A stretch of 64,000 nucleotides of DNA from assembly GCA_022494885.1 (NCBI GenBank), contig JAGVSM010003803.1, positions 62,001 to 126,000 of the forward strand, read 5' to 3'. Below the pieces are notes generated by a model. It saw nothing but the letters and a program-made list of their open reading frames with translations, made no database searches and was not told the origin of the DNA. Made by a program: the position numbers and the translations under genes. Shown one piece after another: positions 33,301-43,687 of the stretch. The first letter of the stretch is position 1. Each line of letters begins with the position of its first letter. Source of the stretch: Micrasema longulum (lineage: Eukaryota; Arthropoda; Insecta; Trichoptera; Brachycentridae).

Positions 33301-33754
33301 AGTGAAATGATAAAAAAATAGTTACTAAACGTCTATATCGCAATTTCGATATATTTTTTAAAACAGTATTTTTTTTCGTAAAAATATCTATCGCGCTAAA
33401 ATTTTTATCGAGCATACTCGATAAATGTATTAGTAAAATGATAAATGTACCCAAATTTGATTGTTGAAGAGATGTTAAAAAAAGATGATGAGTCTACTAT
33501 TAAATCTGGGTATTCTAAATTTTATTAGTGATAATAGTTCAGTTTCAGCTTCTTCGTATTAAGCTGTGTTTTTCAATCTTTTTAAATATGCAACCCTTTA
33601 TTTAAAAAAATACTCATAAATTTTCGTCAGTTTATTAGTTCGAACAAATAGTTTAATGATAATTAATTACATAATAATTTCGCAATACAAATATCTTCTT
33701 AATTTTTTTGTAACGTGCTATCTTATATTTCTAAAACAAAACATTAAATAAATA

Positions 33755-33760
33755 TTTATT
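33755..33760 (-). terminator. Poly(A) signal of gene 3
   Basis: AATAAA on the minus strand about 33 bp after the gene 3 stop. Confidence 0.5.
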
Positions 33761-33792
33761 AACATCATAATTATTTTTTGGTTAAAATACGT

Positions 33793-36700
33793 TCAATCAT
33801 CTAAGTCTAGATGTTTCAATAAATTCCAGAGTTGTCTTAAGAAGTTTGCTTCATTGTCATCCAAAGCGTCCATGTCAAATTTAATTTTTTTAATGATTTT
33901 CTTTGGCTTTTTGGTTGTGGCATCTTCAAATATCAATTCTGTTGTTTCATAAGTTGATTCCGTAAGCTCAGTTGTCTCATCAGAACCATTAGTTGATTCT
34001 GTAAATTCAGTTGTCTCATCAGAACCATTAGTTGACTCTGTAAATTCGGTTGTCTCATCGGTTGCAGAAGTTGATTCGGAATTTTCAGTAGTTTCATTAG
34101 AGGCTTCTGTAATTTCAGTTGTTTCATCGGATTCGTCAGCAGATTCTTTTAGTTCAGTTGATTCTGCTGAATCAGTTATTTCATTAGACGATTCTGTAGT
34201 TTCGGTCGTCTCATAAGTTGACTCTGTGTCATCAGTAGCAGATTCTGTAGTTTCAGTTGTCTCATTTGTAGATTCCGTTAGATCGGTCTCCGTTGATTCA
34301 TCATCATCTTCAACTGAGAGTGAAATGTCATCTAAGTCAAAAGTTTCAGTCATTTCTATGTTCAGTGTCTTGTGGATATTTTCATTAACAATGTTTGCTG
34401 ATTTCATGTATCTAAATTCACAAACCTGCAAAATAAATTATTTATTAACTGATTATTGATTGAAAGCAATTTAATTATGGAAGAGTTTAACATATTATCT
34501 CAAATTAGATATTTTGCTCGAGAGACAATAAAATATCTTAAATTAGTGATGGCGAACTTTTTTGAGGAGCAGGTAAATTTTTGTTCATTTTCTTTTTAAG
34601 TACTATCTCGAGGGTTGCTGAGTCAGTAGCATCACTTGGAAATAATTAAAAAATAACAACAACAAACCATCACGCCATTTCCCTGTAAGGATAGGCAGAG
34701 AGGATAGAACTACACTACACTCTACATTCATACATCTTCTCACGAACGCGCGCCGATTATTCCAACTTTTGACATGTCCATCTTTAAATATTTGTTGGAT
34801 TTGGTCATGCCATGTCTTTCTCGGTCTTTCTCTATTTCTGCATTCATACACATTCGCATTGTAATTATTCTTAGCCCTTCTTTTGCTGTCTATTTGCTCT
34901 ATAAGTCCGCTGAGCTCCTTTCTTGATTTTCTCGATAGTGCTTATCTCAGCCATACATAATGTACGGATCTCAACATTTGTGCATCAATCGTTCATAGTT
35001 TTGACACACACTCGCCTAAGAGATTGCATTTTGACAGCATTCAGCCTACTTTCCTCCCCGTTTTCCCAAGTCCATACTTCGCTCCTATACATCAGGGTCG
35101 GGACCAAAACTCCATGGTAAACTGCTAGTTTTTCCTCTTACAACAAACATTTATTTTCCAAGGTTGATTTAAGTGCACTGTTCACTCTGTTCCCGGCACT
35201 CACCCCGCTTTCAATATCTTTCTCAGTCATTCTATACCTAGTCAACATACTTCTTAGATACACAAATTCCTCTACTTGTTTTTTCATAGCTCCATTCACA
35301 GTGATTTCACATTTAGTGATACTTTCATTTCTTTCAAAAACCATCACATTTGATTTATCGACATTCATCAGCAAATCGCTTCCCTTGCATACATCGTAGA
35401 CCTTTGTTACCAAGAATTGCAGTTCCTTTTAACAAGAAGCACGGCATTATCAGCATCCAAAAGACATTTGAATCATCTATTTTTGCTCCCATTCTTAAGC
35501 CTTTCATTTCTTTCATGTAGTTATTGATATACACGTTGAACAGCCATGATCACATTGCACATTCCTGCTCGATTACTTTATGAATGTCAAACCATGACGT
35601 GTATGATCCATTTACCCTGACACATGCTGTGCAGTCTTTTTACAGAGAAGCAATAACTCGTGTCCGATTTCCGCTCACTCCATACTCCGATAACACCTTC
35701 CATAATTTTTATCTGTTAATTCTATCAAACGCTTTTTGCAGATCGTCAAATGCACAGAAAAGCTTTTTGTTTTTAACAAGAAAATAAGTTTATATAAATC
35801 AACGCTTGGGTAATTTAAAAAGACTGCGTGGGTCAGTGTCTGACCCGTGGGTTTCGCCATCACTGTTTTAAATCATTAATAATTGTCACAAGACAAACAA
35901 AACTAGATTAGTTACTAAATATTTATTTATGTAAAGTCAGAAAAATAAATTTAATATGCAGACCGGTTTCAGAACATGCCTGTTCCTTTGTCAAGGTTAA
36001 AAAATAAACTAAAACTAAATATTTTAAATCTCACCAAATAATAAGTATGTATGTAGATATATAAAATACAACACCTGCTTACGTGGGCGCGTGTACATAT
36101 TTTCAGAAACAAAAAAAAGGATTTGGTAGAAGGATCGGATTGGACGTGTTTTGCTAAATGTCAACATTTGTATACAACCACTTACCAACTTTTCTATGTC
36201 TACCGGTTTCGAGACATACTCGTCTCTTTATCAAGACATCAATAAAACTAACATGCGAAACCCACTATACACCTTCACCATAGTTGTTGACAAAAAAAAA
36301 TGCTTGCGCGCACTGATTAGGTTACGAACAGGTTGGTTGTAGTGGGAGCAAAAGTTGAAAAAAGAGGGAGAGGATGAAAGGAGGGGCGTGAGTTTAATAG
36401 GTAAAGGCTGACCACATACGCGTTTTATTCTTCTTTTTTTTTTTTAGTAAGAATACTGATTTGGAACAAAAATCTTTTAGTTGCATCAAGTAAGACTTGC
36501 AACTTTTACCGTACTTGTAACGTAATGCTTTTTTTTTGGAACTCTAGTCTATACTCGGTCCAAACGAAATGCCGATTAATCAACTCTTATATAATGAAAG
36601 TTCTCCTATATGGGTGCGAATCTTGGCACCTTACTCAGAACACCAAACTTCTGGGTTTCGAGAGTAAGTGCTTGAGGGGAGTATTGGTTCAATGTTATAA

Positions 36701-38021
36701 CAACATCGAAGTCCGAGAACGGACGCAGCAGGACCTCCTATAATAAGCGTCTTGAGGATGCGGTGGCGAACTTGGCTTGGACACGTGCTGTGCATGCCTC
36801 AGGAGAGTGTTAGGTTAACCTCGCGAAGTCGGTAAGTGGTTATATACAAATAGTTAAAAGAAAAGAAAAGTCGGTAAGTGGTTATATACAAATAGTTAAA
36901 AGCATTTAGTAAAATGTTTGTACACAAAGGTCATGCTGTAAATATTAATAATAATTGTTTTTCTATTCCGTATCATCCTTACGCATTAAAAAAAAAAATA
37001 CTTGTCAAATAATGTCACGTAAGTAACCAAAACCATGTTACATGAGTTACTTTTAATCTAATTTTTAATTTATTTTGAAATTTTTTTTTATCGTTATTAA
37101 AATGAACAAGAATCTCATAAAGTTCTAGTTATTTTTTTATCTTACTCGTTTAATTAAAACACAGTTTTAACACTGTAGCTCAATCACACATAACAATTTC
37201 TCACCTAATTGTTTATCGTATTCGCGATCACAATGGAAAATCCGTGAACACCTAATATTAAATGTCAAAATATTTACGTTTTGCGACGTATAATCCTGCT
37301 GCGCAATCACATATTTGAATTTCACCGGCGTAAATATAGAAAATATTCCAAAACGGCTATTTTTATTAATTTATTTATCATGCTATTTATTGCATTTAGC
37401 CGGCAGCTAGCAAGCCAAATGTCGAGAAAAGAAGTCACCATGGTAATTGTAATTTAATATTAACTTTTTTGTATTAGATACTCCTTACTTTTTTGCAAAT
37501 GCAATATGTTGTATTACTTTTTATAGTAAACACCGATTTTTCGCCAGTGAACTTTATTTATTTACGAGAAGAACAAAAAAACAAACCGACACGAGCGTTG
37601 ACTTAGAGATTACACTCGCGTTGACTTATGACTGCGATAGCTGAAGCATGTTTATTATTGTTCATTGTGATCGCCCAAATGCTTAGCATGTTTTTGAGCA
37701 CATCGATAGTTATATGTGATTGAGCTACTGTGCATAGAACTTTTTGTCGCATAATGTGTCGTGAGTTACTCAAGCGAAATAAATATTTTTTTAAATATTT
37801 GGTTACCTGACTTGAATTTTTGGTTTACTGAATCGTTTCCTTAATCAATTATTCTTACTGGATGTCGAAAATAAAATATAAAAAATAAGGAATAATTAAA
37901 AAAAATATATTTATAGATGACAACCATGAAGTTTCGCATAAATAAATTGTCTATGTTTTTATGAATGTATGTATGTGTATGCGCATGGGTGTATGTACGT
38001 GTGTGTGTATGTACATGTGTA

Positions 38022-38062
<41 letters not shown>

Positions 38063-40357
38063 ATATATGTCTGTATGTATATGAATCAAAATGTGTATCC
38101 GAATAAGTTTATATTTTGTTTGTCTGTGCTCTATATTAATTTGTTAACTATTATAATATATTAAAATGTAATTGTCTAGCTTGGAACGGGGTATGTACCC
38201 TTGTTAGCTGGGCAAAGTGAACATCGAATTGTATTTTGATGAAGAGTGTAAATAAATAAATAAATGTACAATGGTATGTGTAAATAAAAATAAATATTTT
38301 TTTTACATAACATAGATAAATCACATTGAACATGACATAATGAACAACTTTAGCCCTACGGGAAATTGGATTCAAAAAATGTTTTCTTACGCGCGGTAAA
38401 ATTTTGTTTAGTTAAATTGATTAAATTGTACATCAAAGTTTCTTGAAAATGAACGAAAAACTAATAAAAAATATTTTTATTAAAACGCTCTACTTCGAAC
38501 GACGTCACTGGTTCTTATGAACCAACCAATGATATGTGAGCTGTGAAGGATATCCGGGTTTCTTACCGTAAACGAATCAATCGGAAGAACCGACAGAGAA
38601 GAACCTCTGACGTCACACGCGGAGTTATTTCAGAAATAAAAAAAAATGAAAAATCATAGCGCTTATAAAACGATATTTAATAATAAAAAAAAAAATTGGC
38701 TTAGTTTCATAGTCTATTAACAAATAAACAATTCAAACACTGAACTTCCTTATTGTGGAGTTAAATGTAACGTGGATTACCATAGAATTACATAGTGTAC
38801 TTCTGGGGGTGCAATACAAGGGCGTAGAAGCAAAAAGGTTAACTAAATTATGATAGTATGAAGAAGACGAAAAGATGACGATATTTTCCAATTGCCCTGG
38901 TAATAAAGAGGCAGTTAAAAGGTTGGATTTGCTGAGATGTTGAGGAACTTACTTTGAGGACTGGGTTGAACCAAAGACCCTCGAGACATTCATGTAATAC
39001 TGGAACTTGGTCTATGCACACATAGAAGGTAGAATAATTATCTGGATTGGCAAGAACTGTGATCTCTCCATTTTTCGGTACTGGACATTTGATATCGGGA
39101 AGTGGTATGACTCCTGAATAAACTGCAGATACAACAAGCAGCAATGCAAAATACTCTGTAAAAAAGGATTTTTATAGAAACATTAGCAATTTAGAAATTA
39201 TGTTGCAGAAGGGCAAAAAGGATTATATACGTTGTCTTCATCGGTAAATATGGAGACGGTATAAAGTAAAATCAACATTTTTTCTTCGCAGTCTCAATCC
39301 TAGGGATTGGTTTGCAGCAAAGTCCTGCACCTCATTCTCCATTGGTCTCTATTTTCTGCAGCCCTCTTCAGCTCGACATATGAGGCGCAGTTTAAATCTT
39401 CGCACACTTGCTCCAAATATTCCCGTCGGGGGCGCCCTCTTTGTCCCCTAAGCCATTTCCTCTATGATGTTGTGCAGGAGATCCTCATGGCGCATAATGT
39501 GGCCGATCCATCGGGCTCGCCTCTCTGAGATGGTTTTGATTAGGTGCCTTCCTTCTTCGATTCTGTTGAGAACCTCGTCATTAGTGATGTGGTCGCACCA
39601 CATCTCAAAGGCCTCTAGACTTTTTTAAATCGACATTTATGTACGAAAATATGTACATTTGTATCAAAATTTAAAATACCTTCACTGGTAACCTGTATCT
39701 GAACATATTTCATCATCGTCATTCCCTTTCCGCACCTAATGGTGCATAGGACACTGCATTGGTGCACCAATCGCAGCGTATCTTTATCATTTTTGTTACA
39801 TGAAGGAAAAGATGATCAGTCTCACGCTTCAGGTACCAGTCCAGGGACTATGAAATATTTTTAGTGTAAAATTACCCTTTTTTATTATTTTTTTAATTAA
39901 TAAATTTCATAAATGGTACATGTTTTTTTTTATTCTATACAAATCTACTATTATACATCTAGTAAAAGATATAGCTGTAACTCTCCAATAAAAGTGACTT
40001 AACTCTTGTGCTTGGAGAGTGACTTACACTGTTATAGTTATTTATTTATTCGTTTATATAATTTTGAATACACGAGTGCATGAGAAAAAAACGTGGACTA
40101 GAAAAAGAGAAACAGAGTATTTTCCAATGTTTGTAGACAAGATTGAAATTTATTCCCCAGCGAATACTCTTCAGGACTTATGACCTGTCGCTGAATAGTT
40201 CTAGTGGCTATTATAGATAGATTGAAGTATAGGGAAGAAAAAAACGACTTAAGTAGTTGCAACACGTGATTTTCCACAAAACTGACGCTTCATAACGAAT
40301 TTAAAATCACGTTCATTTTTATGCTTAGCAATAATTCTTACCTCTCATCTGGTTCAT
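33793..40357 (-). CDS. Gene 3: divergent CBM14 protein with acidic Thr/Ser/Glu repeat tail
   Basis: Predicted three-exon minus-strand gene, 283 codons: exon 1 40342-40357 (ATG AAC CAG ATG AGA G, donor GTAAGA), exon 2 38953-39155 (acceptor TTTTTTACAG, donor GTAAGT), exon 3 33793-34425 (acceptor TTTATTTTGCAG). Phases are 1 and 0, as in the sister genes. A second in-frame ATG at 40346-40348 corresponds to the start in the sister genes. Residues 4-20 form a signal peptide (MREYFALLLVVSAVYSG). In the CBM14 domain Cys1 (29), Cys3 (52), Cys4 (62) and Cys5 (75) are kept, with STFYVC and GLWFNPVLK-VC. The Cys2 position is Tyr46 and Cys6 is gone. The tail of about 200 residues is Cys-free and rich in Thr, Ser and Glu, with a 13-residue repeat (TTEFTESTNGSDE), ending in a basic patch (KKPKKIIKKIK) and an acidic end. 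It should be secreted, perhaps as an acidic or mucin-like matrix protein; chitin binding is uncertain. Confidence 0.85.
33940..34310 (-). repeat. 39-bp coding repeats in gene 3 exon 3
   Basis: The unit encoding TTEFTESTNGSDE occurs twice in full (about 33965-34050) and as diverged Thr-Glu-Ser variants through 34310. The two full units are nearly identical at the base level, so the duplication is recent. Confidence 0.75.
34536..35873. mobile_element. hAT-like element with 8-bp target duplication (gene 3 intron 2)
   Basis: The left end reads TAGTGATGGCGAAC (34544), the right end is the complement of CAGTGATGGCGAAAC (ends 35865), a typical hAT-type terminus. Flanks TCTTAAAT (34536-34543) and TTTTAAAT (35866-35873) match at 7 of 8 bases. 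Internally there is no transposase that I recognise, only a minus-strand LINE fragment. Confidence 0.65.
34600..35790 (-). mobile_element. Non-LTR polymerase, family R copy 2, inside the hAT-like element
   Basis: From right to left the minus strand encodes CAFDDLQKAFDRINR (polymerase motif A region), SWLFNVYINNYMKEMKGLRM, LLMNVDKSNVMVFERNE, VEEFVYLRSMLTRY, then GVLVPTLMYRSEVWTWENGE, and RERPRKTWHDQIQQIFKDGH with FVRRCMNVE. Several frame breaks are present. It covers about the last 400 codons of the polymerase. Confidence 0.8.
35945..36000 (-). mobile_element. PLE-type 3' tail relic, third variant
   Basis: On the minus strand, CTTGACAAAGGAACAGGC, ATGTTCTGAAACCGGTCTGC has the GAAACCGGTC core after a hairpin, as in other PLE tails here. 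Stem I does not pair, so a ribozyme is unlikely. Confidence 0.45.
36196..36239 (-). ncRNA. Hammerhead-like motif in PLE tail, second family, copy d
   Basis: The minus strand reads GATGTC, TTGATAA, AGAGACG-AGTAT-GTCTC, GAAAC, CGGTA, GACAT. Stem I (ATGTC/GACAT) and stem II (GAGAC/GTCTC) pair and the GAAA core is intact. The 5' core is TTGATAA instead of CTGANGA, two changes. The flanks match 41310-41335 (GTTGGTAAGTGGTTGTATAC). Confidence 0.55.
36526..36826 (+). mobile_element. Non-LTR polymerase C-terminal fragment (gene 3 intron 2)
   Basis: Encodes YSVQTKCRLINSYIMKVLLY, GCESWHLTQNTKLLGFESKC and, in another frame, LRMRWRTWLGHVLCMPQES. This is the conserved LINE C-terminal pattern, with a stop between the two halves. 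Confidence 0.75.
36827..36905 (+). repeat. 42-bp tandem duplication of a PLE tail sequence
   Basis: AGTCGGTAAGTGGTTATATA and following bases occur at 36827 and again at 36869. The unit matches the sequence downstream of the hammerhead motif at 41310, so it is a PLE tail relic. Confidence 0.65.
37178..37732. mobile_element. Family G, full copy with terminal inverted repeats (gene 3 intron 2)
   Basis: Left end CACTGTAGCTCAATCACACA and right end complement CACAGTAGCTCAATCACATA form about 20-bp inverted termini. The left arm matches copy 2 (inverted) and the right arm matches copy 1. No coding capacity. It is probably a nonautonomous DNA transposon. Confidence 0.7.
37940..38262 (+). mobile_element. 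LINE 3' UTR with TG/AT microsatellite and AAATA tail
   Basis: TGTATG repeats and an (AT)n run at 38030-38055 are followed by AGCTTGGAACGGGGTATGTA and a tail of AAATAAATAAAT at 38248-38262. Confidence 0.55.
38340..38760 (+). repeat. Repeat family E, copy 2 (gene 3 intron 2)
   Basis: Aligns with copy 1: CCCTACGGGAAATTGG, CTCTACTTCGAACGACGTCA, AACCAACCAATGATAT, GAAGGATATCCGG, then ACCTCTGACGTCACACGCGG, identical over this block. TGACGTCA is at 38608-38615. Confidence 0.75.
39285..39620 (-). mobile_element. Non-LTR polymerase C-terminus (gene 3 intron 1)
   Basis: The minus strand encodes LEAFEMWCDHITNDEVLNRI, KTISERRARWIGHIMRHE and RRKYLEQVCEDLN-like sequence ending in ENEVQDFAANQS. Same LINE clade as 25195-25850. 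Confidence 0.75.
39705..39880 (-). mobile_element. SINE family C, copy 3 (3' half; gene 3 intron 1)
   Basis: CGCACCTAATGGTGCATAGG, AAAGATGATCAGTCTCACGC and AGTCCAGGGACTATGAAATA match the 3' half of copies 1 and 2. The tRNA-like head is absent. Confidence 0.75.
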
Positions 40358-40419
40358 TTTGGTCCTCACTCAATAGATTTATAAACAGAACTAAAATCCA
40401 CATGTGACAATGAAAGCGT

Positions 40420-40428
40420 TTTATATAA
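40420..40428 (-). promoter_or_regulatory. TATA box of gene 3
   Basis: TTTATATAAAAC context on the minus strand (TATATAAA), about 65-75 bp upstream of the gene 3 start. A weaker TTATAAATC at about 40375 is too close to the ATG. Confidence 0.6.
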
Positions 40429-40899
40429 AAAACATATGTTTCCATGTAATGTTTCCGTTTAATATGCCAACATTATACAATTAGATGCTTAATTACGATT
40501 CCATTATTATTCTTCTGATTGTAACATTTCGTTAGAATTTCTGGCAACAATTGAGATGTATAAACTCAATAAGTGCAGTTCCTAAAATTATATTCAGAAA
40601 TTTTTTCGCCATAAATATTGAAGATAGCTGAATAATACTTTTTTTTTAATGCACTTGTATTATTTTTTGACAAAACATTCTTATTTGGATATTTACTAAC
40701 ACCGATTTTCAACGCTTTTATTTAGAATCATTTGATTTTTGAATTTCAAAAGTCAAAACACAGATTTCTTATTGACAAGGTTTTCATTAAATTTTACTGA
40801 TCATTTATTCATTACAAATATTTAATATCCAGCGAGCTATTTACAATTTGATGAAAATGCCCCCAGACGAGTGTTTAGGTAAATTATAAAGACGAAAAT

Positions 40900-41095
40900 G
40901 TGTTTTTCTTAAATCATCATCTGTGGCGCTACAGCCCGTTCTGGGCCCTGGCCTCCTCCAGAATTTGTCTCCATTCCTTCCACCCTGCGGCTCTTCTCCA
41001 GCTCGTCGGGTCAGGCCAATTGCTCTAATGCCACTTTCCACATTACCCAGCCATCTTAATTTTGGTCTGCCTCTGCTTCATCTGTCTTCCGGAGT
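40900..41095 (-). mobile_element. LINE 3' coding end
   Basis: The minus strand reads RKTDEAEADQN-like sequence, WLGNVESGIRAIGLTRRAG and WRRPGPRTGCSATDDD; the closing Ala-Arg/Gly stretch and ATGATGATG run are typical of LINE 3' ends. Confidence 0.55.
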
Positions 41096-41264
41096 GGTAT
41101 AAGGATTATTTTCAGTATAACCAATTTACACCAAAAAACACTGGTAAAGAAGTTTGCGTCCCCTTTAATCGCATGTAATTTATGCATTTTTTGTAAATAC
41201 TTTGTATATTACGGTAATGATAGAGGGGAAAGTGTATTTTAGTATTTGCATGTTGGTCTAGTGA

Positions 41265-41308
41265 GTGTCCTGACGAAGAGACGGGTACGTCTCGGAACCG
41301 GTAGACAT
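41265..41308 (+). ncRNA. Hammerhead ribozyme motif in PLE tail, second family, copy c
   Basis: Stem I GTGTC (41265-41269) pairs with GACAT (41304-41308). The core CTGACGA (41270-41276) matches CTGANGA exactly. Stem II is GAGACG-GGTA-CGTCTC. The 3' core reads GGAACCGGTA where copy d has GAAACCGGTA, one A-to-G change; cleavage would follow A41303. Copies c and d together imply a fully canonical ancestor. It lies in a PLE-type tail (AAAGTCGGTAAGTGGGTATA) without a body. Confidence 0.6.
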
Positions 41309-41739
41309 AAAAAGTCGGTAAGTGGGTATATACTAATATTTGCTAATATTAGATAATATTTAATCACCGAGTAACATTTATTACCCTGCCAATGCTTGAA
41401 CATCCAAATTTGTTCAACTATTCCGTCTGCTGATTTTTGTGGACTAAAATCAGTTCAGACTTTTGCTCCACGTTCATCTTACCGTTACGTAATAAGTATT
41501 ATCCAAACAACCTGAAGTTAGAGTACCCTATGAAATTGTGATGATGAAATCATGAGACTTTATAACATATTTAAAAGGAACGGCTTAAATATTTAATTAA
41601 ACACGGTCCGAGAACCATAATGGTTATCGAGAAATGAATATTTTTTTTTTTGAATAACGTGCCTTATTATAAACATATTATATCACGAATGGAAGGAATA
41701 CTATGAAAATCTAAACTTTCTGGGTATTTACAGGACTTA

Positions 41740-42320
41740 TGAACTGTCAACAGTAAACAGGAAGAAATCAGGAGAAGAATAATGGCTGCCAACCGTTGCT
41801 ACTACACGCATCAAAAAAAATTACTCCAAATTAGTACGAAATAATACTAAAATAATACTGTACAAAACTCTGATTAAACCTATCCTTACTATGCCTTTAA
41901 ACCTGAGCAAAGAGTATTTAGAAAGTTATTGCAGCTTTCGAAAGAAGAATCCTCAGAGTTATCTATGGCCCTGTGAGAGAAAGTAGCCATTGGCGTCGTC
42001 GCTACAATAGAGAGCCATACGATATTTACCGAGCGTTCAATGTAATCAACTCCATCAAGGTGGGACGTTTGAGGTGGGCTGGCCATATAATTAGAATGGA
42101 CGACGAAAACCCCATAAAACGCCCAACTCTCTCTGTGCCACAAGGACGACGAAGACCAGAAAGACCCAAAATGCGATAGATGGACTGCATCAGTGCAGAT
42201 ATGGCAATGTTGGAAGGGAGGAACTGGAGAGGAAGAGCAGCAGACCGGCAAGAGTGGAGGAGACTCCTGGATTCAGCCAAGGCCCACCTAGGGCTGTCGA
42301 GCTTATTATGATGATGATGA
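41740..42320 (+). mobile_element. Non-LTR polymerase C-terminus
   Basis: Encodes NEEIRRRIMAANRCYYTHQK, then ESSHWRRRYNREPYDIYRAF, KVGRLRWAGHIIRMDDENPI and RNWRGRAADRQEWRRLLDSA, ending in an ATGATGATG run. Several stops. Confidence 0.78.
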
Positions 42321-42759
42321 TGACCCGTCATTAGCTGGTTTCATTCTGCCTACAGCCCTGCAAATACCCAGACTTCCAAATTCAATGAAATGTTTATCTG
42401 TGTATAAATTATTCATGTTCTTAATCATGTATGATACTCGTATGTTTATGTTATGTAGCAAAAATGAATTCAGGATTGGTCAATTAAGTTATAAAAATCA
42501 CTTCTGTTCCATTTTATTTCGTCACCATTAACCTGCTCTTCTTATAATTTCTTGCATAATGTTTCATATGTTTTATTACTATTTAACAGACCCTACTACT
42601 CGTATTATATTATATATGTAAAAAAACTAAATATGCTGGATTTATGTATTTCTTTTTATTGTTATTTATTTATATAATTTATGTTTTTTTTAAAAATTAA
42701 AATGAAGCAAAAAGTTGAATAACTCCCTAGGGAGTGAAACCTAGTACTTGACTATTTTT

Positions 42760-43135
42760 GGTCCAAGGAAACATGACCACATCTCTGATTATCTTGGGCA
42801 ACTGAAACGGCTCAAAATTGGACGGCGGAGAGACTTTCACTCCATCTTACTTCTGTTCACTGTACTTCATAATCCTTTCACACCTATATGCCTCCGTGAA
42901 AAATTTCAACGCTTATCAGTTCATGGTTTACCCCTTCGTTCTAATCCTCAAAGCACCCTCTTAATACCCATCCACAATTCCTCTTTCTTCTCTAATTCAT
43001 ATAGTGTCTATGCGGCTCGACCGTGGTATCATATCTCATCCACTATCAAAGATATTTCTACCGTATTTAAATCACTTCTGTACATTCCGTACATTAAATC
43101 ACTTCTGAAAAAACTTTTTTTTACTTGATCTATTC
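42760..43135 (+). mobile_element. LINE ORF2 C-terminus, open frame
   Basis: Encodes DHISDYLGQLKRLKIGRRRD, LREKFQRLSVHGLPLRSNP, STLLIPIHNSSFFSNSYSVY and AARPWYHISSTIKD, a well-known Jockey/CR1-like C-terminal pattern. The frame is intact to its stop at 43128. An A/T-rich 3' region follows. Confidence 0.75.
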
Positions 43136-43294
43136 TCCTTTCCTCTTTTCGCTTTGTTCCCTTTCCCCATTGAATACTAGTATTGATTTGAGATACGTTT
43201 TATACAAATATTGTTTTTTCTAGTTTTGTATACCTTCAATTAATTTATTTATTGAATTCGTTTTGAAACTACATTCTTTTTATATTTTTAAAGG

Positions 43295-43525
43295 TGGAGG
43301 GCAGCGCTTTACAAGCTCCTGACGTTATCGCGACCTATGAAGATCTGTTGAAACGGGTTCCCGTGAATAGTTCTCGCCCTCCAAGCCAAGGTCTCTTAGC
43401 CTGGCTGTTGTGTGGAAAGCGACAGTTCTCATTTTGGTAAATCTCCCCCTCCAAGCCCAGATCAGTAAAGTATTAGGAAGAGGGCGAGCTCTTCAGGTTT
43501 AACCAGTGGTCCCCCGAGGGTGAGG
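43295..43525. other. GC-richer unclassified segment
   Basis: Contains two copies of CCCTCCAAGCC (about 43378 and 43450) and CCAGTGGTCCCCCGAGGGTG-AGG at 43510. No coding frame. It is flanked by LINE and family M sequence, so it is probably part of a dispersed element. Confidence 0.4.
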
Positions 43526-43687
43526 TTTCTTTCATGATATACACAAATACTCAATAAATAACAGCTTTTTTATTTTTTTTTATTTCTTCAATGTAGGTAT
43601 AATTTACACGTTTATTGAAAAGAACACAAAGAGATAGTCAGGTTTCAATAAATAACTACACATTCTAAAAACATCAAACAAATTAAC

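Noticed and set aside
34226..34459. Plus-strand Ser/Val-rich frame
   Set aside because: It is the antisense of the gene 3 repeat exon, which has a splice acceptor, phase match and stop on the minus strand.
37841..38164. Frames of alternating His/Thr or Tyr/Ile/Val
   Set aside because: They read through the TG/AT microsatellite at 37960-38060.
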